Part shown: positions 45,819-58,996 of the stretch, piece after piece | Layout: every line of letters starts with the position of its first letter | How positions within the stretch are numbered: the stretch's first letter is position 1 | DNA from: Pleurotus ostreatus/Saccharomyces cerevisiae fusant | Lineage: Eukaryota; Opisthokonta | NCBI GenBank assembly: GCA_024196135.1 | Contig: JAMQCK010000102.1 | Location: 1 to 64,000 of the forward strand | DNA: 64,000 nucleotides | Reading direction: 5' to 3' | The notes under the pieces: generated by a model | Told to the model about the DNA's origin: nothing | The model's input: only the letters and a program-made list of their open reading frames with translations | Database searches by the model: none | Program-made: the position numbers and the translations under genes

Positions 45819-46301
45819 GGCAGGAAGGAGAAGAAAACGAGCGCCAGATGGACGGTCCAATGGAGGACCGGGACAAGGCCATTGTTCTCAACATTGGAAG
45901 TACATAATGCGTGACATAGTCACGCCCAACCTCAACCGTCGAATGTGGCCACAATACGATTTTCGCATTAAATTCTAGCGATGTGCATTACAAGGAAAGC
46001 GCTATGACTGCAGGCAGATATGCGTATAGTACAAAGTAAGTAAAAGCATAAGAAAATCCATGTCCGCAAAGAATGAGAGGACGCCCGACGACTTGGTCGA
46101 AACTATGAAGTCCAGAATGTAAATCCTACATCCAGAGGTCCTTTCTACATCCAACATGTCCCTCCTACCTATCCTTGTCCAGGGTAAGTATATACATGAG
46201 AGATGAGGCAGTCAGCGTATATGGTGGGAATGTCAATTATGGTACGAGGTCCTCGAAGGAAGAGACGGAGCGGATCAACCAGAGTGCACGTCGAAAGGAG
46301 G
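45819..46301. other. Intergenic, 483 bp, PAN3 promoter
   Basis: Between the 3' end of the mucin-like gene and the PAN3 start. Nothing recognised. Confidence 0.5.
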
Positions 46302-48223
46302 TCAGCGCCCATCCATCCCCAACGGACTTGGCTTCACAGGCGCCTTCGCGCCAGGCGGCAGCGAAGCGGTCGGCGACGAGGACCTGTCACTCGAGTATGC
46401 GTCCTTCGGCAGATAGGACGTCGTCGCCATCGCGCTCTGCCCGCTGCCTGTGCTCGCCACCGACATCTTCGACGAGTTCAGCGGCGGGACTGGTGGCATC
46501 GGGTAGAACACGCTGGCTGAGCCGGGCGAGTCGCGGAAGGGGTCCAGATACATAGAGGGCGTGGGCGATTTCTTGGGCAGGCCGCGCGCACTGTTGGCAT
46601 CGCTGGCCTGTCGACGCGGGCTGTCGGCAGTGCTGTAGATGCTGCTGGTGCCGTCATTGGGCGGGCTGCCGCCGACGGAAGACGACGATGGACTGCGCGG
46701 GGATTCGGGGGAGTCGATGCCTCCGCCCCGTGGCCTGTCGCCTTCCCTTGGGCCCATAACGTCGTCGACGATGTTGCCTAGCGCACCACCTGTTGCCAAT
46801 GGGTCGACAAAGCGTGTGCCGTTCGCGCCTGGAGGCGGCCACACACCCTCTTCGTGGAAGATAGAGCCAGAGTCAGACGCGACGCGCGTGGGGAGGACGG
46901 AAGGTGTTGAGCCCGCGGCAGCAGCCATGTTATATCTTGGACCGCTGACGCTTGCTCGTGGCGAGCCTGGCCTCGACGCGCTGCTGCCAGCTGCCGCTAC
47001 AGCACCTCCTGTCGCTGCCGCTCCTCCTACCGCCGCTGCCGTCGTAGGACCTGCGGGAGGCATCCCTCGGGTCGCACCAGGCTGTGGCGCCCCCGGAACG
47101 TACGTCGCCGGCGGGATGTACGGATGGCTCTGCGGATGGTCCCGATACTGCCCCATCACCACCCTATCGTCGTCGTCGAACTCATCGTCTAGAAGCCCTA
47201 CGCCACCTGCGCCCTTGCCCTCGCGGCGTCGACGCATGAGGTTCTCGAAGAAGCCCGCCATGCGGCGCTTGCGGTGGCGGTAGACGAAGATAGCGCCAAG
47301 GATGATGAGGATGAGGACGATACCGCCGGCGGTAGCGCCTGCGATGATGCCGGTGCGCTGACCGGAGGATAGTGGTGTGGCGGAGGAAAGGGTAGTGCTG
47401 ATGGGCGTGGTATACTGGAAGGTTCTCAGTACTTGGAGGAAAGGACGAGGGAAGATGGGGAGACGTACGGTCGTGAGCTTTCCGTCGATCGAGGTCACTA
47501 CGGTTGAGTAGGACGTGATGGATTCGGCAGTGGTCGTGACATCGGAGGTGGCGGTTGTGGTCTGTTGGCTACTCGTCGTTTCGGTCCGCGTACTTGTGCC
47601 CTCAGAGGTCGACGTATCCGAGGAAGTAGTCCGGGTTTGTGTCTGCGTTTCCGTAGTCTCCGAATCCGACGAGGTAGTCCGATCGGTAGTTGACGAGGTA
47701 GACTCCGAGTCCGTCGACGTTTCGGTCTCTGTCGCGGTGGTTGTGGTCTCGGTTTCGGTCTGCGTCTCCGTGGTCTCGGTATTGGTGTCCGTCGATGTCT
47801 CTGTCGGCGTTGGAGTGGACGTAGGGGAGCTAAACCGAGGATGAGTATATTGCATGGACGCTTGCATGCATGCCATGAGCCGAAACGCACTCTGTAGTGG
47901 TCGTCGGATCCTCCGTCGCCGTCGTCGTATCATCCTGAGCGGTGGTATCCTGCTGATCGTTCTGCTGCGACGTATTCGTATCCGTATTATCGTTTGCCGA
48001 CGTCGCATCGTTGTTATCAGAGGTGCCATCCTGCCCAGCGCCTATAAGCATTGCGGCAGGAGGGGGAAGGACCTCCAGCACTCACCGTGGTCCCGTCTGC
48101 AGCGCCCGTAGTCCGCGAGCCCTCTCCAGTATCCGTACCCGTCGCATCCGACGTCCCCGCCGCATCCGTGCCCGTCGCCGTAGCATCGTCCCCCGCCGAC
48201 GTCTGCCTCGGTAGATGGATCAT
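46302..48223 (-). CDS. Mucin-like single-pass membrane protein (stress-sensor-like)
   Basis: Four exons: 48223-48086, 48030-47891, 47829-47469 and 47414-46302; 583 residues. About 210 residues rich in Thr, Ser, Glu and Asp (TETSTDTNTETTETQTETE type) form a likely O-glycosylated ectodomain. It is followed by SSGQRTGIIAGATAGG, the membrane helix IVLILIILGAIFVY, a basic HRKRRM and a ~300-residue Pro/Ser-rich cytoplasmic tail. This architecture is that of Mid2/WSC-like wall-integrity sensors and other fungal mucin-type proteins; no Cys-rich WSC domain is present. Intron 47415-47468 is 54 nt, in frame and stop-free. The chosen N-terminus (MIHLPRQTSAGDDATA) has no signal peptide, so a 5' exon is probably missing from the model. 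Confidence 0.75.
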
Positions 48224-48966
48224 TGTATGGGCCGTCTAGCACCTCGAGTCGAAAGTATCGTCCCTCTTCAGGGGGTCGAGAGTGGAAGCAGATAGATGCG
48301 TATCAAGTATCCAAAAAGTGAGATTTCGCGGAGAAGAAAGGATAAAGGTGGAAGACAAGGGAGAAAACGTCAGGATTGCGGAGCGGGCGTCTACCACGCG
48401 ATGTGGCTGTACTCCCGGCAATCACCGGTTTTAAGCCTCGGTGCCTGTGCTGACTTCACACGATTGAACTTCGGCCACAAAATCGTCAACGATGTGAGGC
48501 TGAGGAACGCGTGAAGGAGGTGGAAGGAGGAAGAGATGGTAGATGACGAGAAGAATATATTCCTCTTGTAGGTCATCATAAATGATGTGGGTGTATGCAT
48601 GGCAACGGGAGCCGGTCTGGCTTGGGAGGTTGTTGAAAGTGTTCATCCGACTCCATCACCACGATGGCATCGCACGGCCGCAGAGCTTCGCTCAAGCTCC
48701 TCCAGCAGACGACCAAGCACCTCAAGCACACCCTGCAGTCCCAGGCTATACGCTAAAAAGGCATAATAGGCATTGCAATCAGTCCTGGCATTATAGAAAC
48801 ATACACGCTCATGAGGTCGGATCCATACACAATCAGAAAGACAGACATCCCGGTGTCCCGACAATATATAATGAGATGATGGTGGAGGGGGAAGGTGTCA
48901 CATACACGAATACACAGGGCGCCGTCAACGGCTGCCAATGTCCGCCAGGTAGATCACAGCAGCAGG
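48224..48966. other. Intergenic, 743 bp
   Basis: Region between the NIMA-type kinase stop and the mucin-like gene; may contain the missing 5' exon of the latter. A minus-strand frame ending near 48236 has a hydrophobic stretch (ILTFSPLSSTFIL) but could not be spliced in frame. Confidence 0.45.
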
Positions 48967-51836
48967 CTATCGTCCATCGGCGGTAGCTACTGCAGGCGCA
49001 CTCGCGCTTGCGGGAGCGAGACCGTGGCCAGCGGTCGGCAGCGACCCACGTCGCGCGCTGTTGGCCGCCGCGACCGCGCGCAGCATGTTGCCCCCGCTCG
49101 GGCGCTTTGACAATCCCTTGCCCGATGCGCCTGTACCGGTGCGGTCAACGCGCTTGAGGAAAGGGCTCGGCAGGTTTTCCTCATCCTTCATGTCGTACCG
49201 CGGCGTTGGTGGAGGCGCAGTCGATGCGCGCGATATTACAGGCGGCGCCTTTGCCTTCCTTGCAGCGGAGGCCGTCGTCGCGGTCGCACGCTCACCGGAG
49301 GCGGAGAGGGCCACAGGGTCGGAGGTCGATGGGGCCAGCGTCTCGGTCTTCTCGCTGCGACCTGGTATCGTAGGCCGCCGCGAGCTTCCCCGGATTGATG
49401 GTCGTCGAAGACGAGTTGGGGGCGCAGAAGCGACGCCATGAGACCGCTGAGCAGATGATGTGGGTCGTGCAGCAGAGGCTGATGATGAGGTACGCGGACG
49501 TTCCTCGCTCTGCTTGCGAGTGGTTCGTGCTCTCTCCTTCCCTGAGGTTGGACTAGGTGGAGAGTTCCGATGCTCTGCTGACCGCGCACTGCCGCTACTA
49601 AGTCGCGGAGAGTCCTCCTCATCATCGTCATCATCGTCCGTCTCGCCCTCATCGAAGTCGAAGATCTTGGCGAAGTTGAGCCCGACCTTCGGCGACTTGC
49701 AGAAGAGGTCGACGAGCTCATTCGGCTTGGGTGTGGCAAGCGTCTCGCCGGTTGCCGTAAGCACCACACCCTTCATCGCAGACTGCGGCGGCATGTTGAC
49801 CTTCGGCATCGTTACGCGGGCGATGGGCGTGGCCAACTCCGGGAAGGGACTTGCCGGGAATGGTCGTGGACGGGGCGTCGGCGCCTCCGCCGCCCGCCGT
49901 GCTCGCTTGCCGTCATTTTCCTGGGTCGTCATGCGTGCCAGGGGCTCCAGCAAGTTCTTCACCTCCTCCAGCGGCGTCTTCTCTTTACGGCCTAGGCGAG
50001 GTAAGGGTACGGTGTCGTGCGCAAGGCTGAACCGCCTACCTTTCGCCGTCTTGCTCGCCTCCTCCCACTCCTTCATCTTGCGCTCGAGCTCGGTGCGCGT
50101 GTCGTCTAGGCGCTCCTCCTCCTCCAGCAGCTCCTCCTGACGTGTGTTGATCCACTGCACCCGCTCCTCGATCTCCTTCACGCGCTCCTCGTACTCCTGC
50201 TGCATCTGCGACTCCCGCGCCTGCATGGCCTCAAAGAGCTCAGCCTCCCGCGTGCGCACGGCCTCCATGATCTCCTCCTCTCGCCGCGTCATCGCCGCCG
50301 CGACCTCCTGTTCGTGCTTGGTGACCAGAACGCGAAGCTCTTCCTCGCGCTTGGTGACCGCCTCCTTCATTGCGAGCTCGACGTCCTGCTGAGTATAGCA
50401 CCTTTGTGCCTGCTCTTGCTGGATGCTGGCCAGTAGTTGTTGAAGATGCGCTATCGCGGCATCCTTCTCAGACAGGACGACCTGGATCTGGGCTTCGCGC
50501 TCTGCTGCTGCAGCCTCTCGTGCAGCGACTTCGCGTTCCCGTGCAATGATGTTGGCCTTGTGGTTTTTGACGGCAGACAGCCTGTATGCTATTGTTAGTA
50601 TATGTACCACGATTGGACGAAATCACCGACATCTTGTCGGTCTCTGCGGTCTTGAACGCGAGCTCTAAGCGCTCGTGCTGTAGTAATTGGGCTGCCGATG
50701 GGCGCATGGCGGGCTAAAGACATGTTAAAAAAATATGTAAGGATGGGACTACCAGAACGTACGTTCAAGTTTAGCATCGCCTTGATGACACCAGAGAGTG
50801 ATTGTGAGTATCCGCGAGGTAATGGTGGTATGCGTCCGTTCCTGCCTAAGTCAGCATTAGCACCACACTTTGGGCGTGAAAAACGCACCTGATGAGTATG
50901 TTCAATTCGTTATGGGTCTTGGCTTCGTGGAATGGGGGCTTTAGCGCGCAAAGTTCGTATATGAGGCAGCCTAACGACCAGATGTCGGACTTCGAATCGT
51001 ACGCCTTGCCCTGCATGAGCTCGGGCGACATGTAATATGGGGTCTTCGGGGACGTTAGCATCGATGGGGAGCGTGAAACGCGTGGTTACGCACGCCAACG
51101 TAGGTGTTCGCAAAGCTCGCCTGCGCGAGTGCCTTGGAAAGGCCGAAGTCTCCCAACTTGACCGTGTTATTTTCGTCAAGGAAGACTAGGTTCTGTCAGT
51201 ACCCGGCGTATGAGCGAGAAGCTCCGCGACGCACCGTTGTCGGGCTTCAGATCCCTATGCAATATCTGGGCTCGGCGCTCCTTTCCATCCCCCTCCAGGC
51301 CATTGCTCCCCGAGCGATCGTGCCCGTGAGGATGGTGGCAGTGTTGCAAAGCGAGGAGAATCTGCAGAAAATAGTTCCAAATGGTGTCTTCGGGTATGGG
51401 TCGGTTATGCTTCGTCGCCTGCTTGATGATAGTCGAGAGATCGCCACCACCGCAGTACTCCATGACTATGTACAGAATCCCGGCATCGCGGTCGACGTAG
51501 CGGTCGTGATATCGTACGATGTGGTCGTGGTGGAGGTCCTTGAGGATGTTCCTGCAACAGACGGCGTCAATTTTAGACGGGACACGAGGCGCGCGTATGC
51601 AGGACGACAGAGACGCACACTTCGGCGACTATTTGCTTGCGGTCGCGCTCGCTCATCCGCTCAAAGTTGAGCTCCTTCCGCGCGAAGACCTGATCGTCTC
51701 ATGAGCGTGCGGAACGGTCGCCACTGTGGCAGCCACGCACCAATCCATCCGTTTTTCTCCTGACTTTTCGGATGATGCCAAAGGACCCGTTGCCGATAAC
51801 ATCGACGGATTCGTAGAGTTCAAGGAAGCTAGACAT
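48967..51836 (-). CDS. NIMA-family serine/threonine protein kinase (nimA/Kin3/Fin1 type)
   Basis: Mitotic kinase family. Eight exons: 51836-51741, 51689-51619, 51551-51235, 51185-51094, 51043-50889, 50841-50763, 50713-50631, 50581-48967; 835 residues. N-terminal kinase domain: DVIGNGSFGIIRKV (Gly loop), FARKELNF with the ATP Lys, YIVMEYCGGGDLSTII hinge typical of NEKs, catalytic HRDLKPDN, KLGDFGLSKAL, and activation loop VGTPYYMSPE. Between the helix LLALQHCHH and HRDLKPDN there is a ~25-residue insertion (GHDRSGSNGLEGDGKERR), as in Aspergillus NIMA. After the kinase comes a ~170-residue Glu/Arg/Gln coiled coil and a disordered Ser/Pro-rich tail with an acidic ETDDDDDDEEDSP run. The start MSSFLELYESVDVI precedes the Gly loop directly. 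Regulatory PEST-type tail features are inferred only. Confidence 0.93.
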
Positions 51837-52142
51837 GATGTTCGTCAGGCGCCCGAGGCCGGAGGGCGCGATGGTGAAGGTACGCTGCAAGGTGCGCACT
51901 TCGATGTCAACAGAAATGCGAAATCATGTGACCGCGCGTCACCATTCATGTCGAAGTCTGATTTCGGAATCGGTTGCCATTCTGGGGGGACAATAGACCA
52001 GCAAACACACCGGCATGGCCTCAGTATCCCCAGAAAATGCTTTAATATTGCTACAGACTCCCGATGCCCGGAAAGAATAATGCTACAGTGATATGCAAGA
52101 TACAACACAACTACACTAAATGCTCCTAGAACCCAAACACAT
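51837..52142. other. Intergenic, 306 bp
   Basis: Kinase promoter overlapping the 3' flank of IMP dehydrogenase. Nothing recognised. Confidence 0.5.
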
Positions 52143-54069
52143 CTAAGCCGCCGCACTGTAGAGCCTCTTGGTGTACCTGCAAGGGCGATCAGTGAGAGAT
52201 CCGAAAGCCAGAAACGAAAGACATACGAGTTGAGACCGTGCACACCACCCTCGAGCTGCGCGCTAGCGGTACGCAGCTCGAAGCGAACCTTGCCCGCCGC
52301 GACACCTTCACGAAGCTCCGTCACGCTCTTCACGCCGACATCCTGGAAGGAGTGCTGCACACCGACGTACAGGTAGGGCAGGAACGCCTTCACGCTGCCC
52401 TTGTCCTGCACATCACCGCTGACACCCTGCGCGACCTTGACCACGCTGCTCTCGGAGAAGTAGCGCGACGTCGCCGCGTTCTCGAGGGTGGGGTTGTTCT
52501 TGGGCGCTGGGTACTTGCTCGACGCGGACTCGCGAACGTTGTTGACCTTTGCGTTGTTGCCGGCCGGCTTGTTCTGCTCCATCGCCTCCAAGCTGCCCAT
52601 GCCACGGTAGGCCTTGACACGCTTGCCATCGTGGTAGAAGTACTCGCCCGGCGCTTCCTCCGTGCCGGCAAGGAGACCACCCATCATGACAGCGCCGGCG
52701 CCGAGGGCGAGGGCCTTGACAATGTGGCCAACGTTGCTGACACCACCGTCGGCAATGACGGGGACGCCGAACTTGTTGGAGAACTCGGCAACGGCGTACA
52801 CTGCAGTAGCCTGGGGTCGGCCAACGGCCATGACCTCCTGCGTGATGCAGATGGAACCAGAGCCCATGCCGACACGGAGAGCGTCAGCGCCGGCAGCGAT
52901 GAGCGACGCGGCCTGCTCGCGGGTAACGACATTGCCGGCGATGACCTCGAGCTTGGGGTAGGTCGACTTGATGTACTTGATCATGTCGATCTGGAACACC
53001 GAGTTGCCCTGCGATGAGTCGAGGACGACGATGTCGAGGCCCGCTTCGACGAGGTGAGCCAGACGGTCGCGGTCGGAGGGGCGCGTGCCGACAGCAGCAG
53101 CAGCATAGAGCTGCTTGCTCTCCGGGTTCTTCGACGCCAAGGGGTACGACTGGTTCTTGAGCAAGTCAGAACGCGAGAGAAGGGAGACAAGCTCCCCCTT
53201 GTTGTTGACGATGGGGAGCTTGCCCTTCTTCGAGTCGCGGAGGATGGTGTTGGCCTCGGTTAGGGTCACACCCTGCGGGGCAGTGACGAGCTCAGTGGTC
53301 ATGACCTGCGAGAGGGGCGTGTTCTCCTCGCGGAACTGGACATCGCGAGACGTAACGATGCCGACAAGCTTGCCACCAACGGCGCCAGTATCTGTGAGGA
53401 AGTAAGCAAATGTTGTAGAAAGGTAGCCGAGTATCAGCAGTAAAATGAAGAAACGTTTCCGCACGTCACGCATGGTTTACACGCGTTGGCTCGGTAGAAC
53501 GAAGGTTGTGTTGTTCATCTTGTAGCCGTAGAAGGACACGAGGCTCACCAGTGATGGGGATGCCGCAGAAACCAAGGCGGCTTTTGATGTCGAGCACATC
53601 CGCGACCGTCTGCGTCGGGGAAAGGACGACGGGCTCCGAGATGAAGCCGTTCTCGTGGCGCTTCACCGCGCGCACCATGGCGGCCTGCGACTCCGGCGAT
53701 TGATTGTGGTGGATAACACCGAGCCCACCGAGCAGCTGCGCGAGGGGGAACGCGCTCAGCACGCGATGATCGGGCTTACGCAGCGCAGAGCTGACTCACC
53801 GCCATCGCGATCGCCATCTCCCCCTCCGTCACGGTGTCCATCGGGCTACTGATGAAAGGGGTTTTGAGGACGACGTTGCGCGTGATGCGGCTCTCCGTCA
53901 GGACGTCGGACGCGGGGAAGTCGATCTTCCCGGGAAGGAGGAGGAAGTCGTTGTAGGTAAGCCCTCCGTGGCGCGTCGAGTCCATGAGGTCGGTGACGGC
54001 CAGGCCATCGTTGCGGGAGTACGTCTTGAGGTGCTCAAGCGCGTCGGCGGGGGAGAGGAGGGCAGACAT
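52143..54069 (-). CDS. IMD: Inosine-5'-monophosphate dehydrogenase
   Basis: Converts IMP to XMP with NAD+, the committed step of GTP synthesis. Four exons: 54069-53800, 53735-53549, 53391-52227 and 52176-52143; 551 residues. Seen: [13 protein letters not shown] at the barrel start, [21 protein letters not shown], the CBS pair region ([41 protein letters not shown]), [10 protein letters not shown], the catalytic loop [12 protein letters not shown] with its Cys, [20 protein letters not shown] and the flap. The last exon encodes just [11 protein letters not shown], the expected end. Intron 2 (157 nt) falls inside the CBS module. Start [10 protein letters not shown]; an in-frame ATG six codons upstream (54087) is possible. 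Confidence 0.96.
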
Positions 54070-57330
<3,261 letters not shown>

Positions 57331-57479
57331 TCGAGGGTCGAATAGCCTGATGTACTACTTAGTCCTGACCATCATTTACCGATGTATTACCTACGCTCAC
57401 ACAAAATAGAACTCGACCGTGAAGCCTCCTCTGAATTATACAGTGCCTAGAAATACAGCTATGCAAGGGATGAGTGGAC

Positions 57480-58578
57480 CTACTCAATGAGAATGGGCGA
57501 TGAGTCTCGTCCGCAACCGTCTCCTCCATCCGGGAGCCCCGCATTACTGCCCGTACGCACAGGCCTCTTGCGCGCCGGCTCGTCCTCATCCTCGTCCACC
57601 AGGTCGATCACCTCCCCATCCGCCACTGCACCCCGCTTGCGCTTGCGCGTCCGCCCCGACGTTGAGCGCTCCTCGTCTGAGTCGTCCACCACGATCACGT
57701 CGCTTGAAGCAGGAGGTCGAGCGACGCGAGGGCGGGGTGGTCGTGCGCGCGGGAGGGGTGCAGGAGGTGCAATCATCTTTCCCTTGCCCTTGTCGCGGCT
57801 GCCCATGGCGTATAGTCGGGTCCAGGCGCGCGCAGTCTCGTCGTGCTCCTTGCGGCGAAGCTTATACTGTTGTGCTATCAGAGCCACTGGAAGGGGATCA
57901 ATGATCGTTCAAGCGTTTTTGAAAGAGGGAGCGCACCGAGAGGGTCATCTGGAAGGTTGTGTGAGGAACAAGCATGTTGAGGGAGGCGGAAGCATACCTG
58001 GATTTGGGTCCGTCAAGAGTGACGACAAGGATAGGATGACCTTGAAGAGGGATAGTGCGGGAGACCTGAGGGGGAGGTGAGCAAGATACCAGACATGTGG
58101 GATAGTGTCCGACCATTTGTTTTTGAGGATGTCCAAGCAAATGTGGCCCGCGTCGGAGATCTGTGGCGCGTCAGCATGTGCGTTGAAGTTCCGATTTCGG
58201 GAGATACTGACGTTCATATGGTATATTCTGCGGAAGAGAGGATAAGCAAAGGGACATAATGGCCATGAATACCTACGCACCTCGTCTTGAAAGCTACTTT
58301 AGGTGCCGAGAACCTGTCCGGACGGTATGACTGAGCAGCCGTCCGATCGTGCAAAGATGGGCAACGCACGGGTAATCTGCTGGCAAGTGAATCTCCACAT
58401 CGAAGAATCCTCCCTCGTACAAGCTCCCCTCCGGTCCAGGAATCGTGGCCCTCCACAGGTAGACGTTCGTCTCGTCCGGTGCCAGCTTGATGCCATTCAA
58501 ATCCTCCTTCTTCAAGTCCGCAATCTCGCGGTGAATGCGCTTGAGAGTCGTCTGGCTCGACAATCCAGGCGGTGGCAT
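57480..58578 (-). CDS. Ubiquitin-conjugating enzyme E2 with acidic, SIM-like C-terminal extension
   Basis: Seven exons: 58578-58370, 58313-58281, 58227-58212 (16 nt), 58160-58114, 58065-57998, 57948-57937 (12 nt) and 57886-57480; 263 residues. The UBC fold (residues ~10-160) has TLKRIHREIADLKKE, LWRATIPGPEGSLYEGG, LPADYPFSAPKVAFKTR, the catalytic GHICLDILKNKWSPALSLFK with the active Cys, and LLTDPNPDDPL, closest to the UBE2D/UBE2E class. The usual HPN triad reads HMN. The C-terminal ~100 residues add a Pro/Arg segment, VIVVDDSDEE, a basic RKRKRG stretch (NLS-like) and VIDLVDEDEDE. The two hydrophobic-plus-acidic runs look like SUMO-interaction motifs. A nuclear E2 acting on sumoylated targets is inferred, not shown. 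Confidence 0.88.
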
Positions 58579-58996
58579 CGTTCGTAGCGGTGGGAGGAGA
58601 GGGAAGTTGGAAACACGAGGACGACGGTGCTGGTCAATGCGAAGTGCTATTGTTTCCGACTTCCGCATGAAGACCGAAGATAGGGGCAAAACGCGATCAC
58701 GTGCTATCCAAGCCGCGTCATTCAATTTTGCTTCGAAATTCTGAGTAGCACAAATCCTCATACATTTCGATGGTCTAAGCACATAGAATGTCTGCGCAGG
58801 TGAAACGGGATTAAAACATATGTGTACAGTACATAGTGCATACAATACTTATTCATGTGACAAGGACTTGGCATCGAGGTTCTAAAAATTAGCCGTACAT
58901 ATCGGGCAGCGTACATCGTCTCCGCGAGCTGTCCTTTCCAAGTGGAAAGAGCAAGTAGCATCCTCGACGATGCAGACCGACTCGATTGAGACGCAC
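58579..58996. other. Intergenic, E2 promoter side
   Basis: About 420 bp between the E2 start and the repeat block. Nothing recognised. Confidence 0.4.

Noticed and set aside
46639..47283. 214-codon plus-strand frame
   Set aside because: Antisense to the tail of the mucin-like membrane protein.
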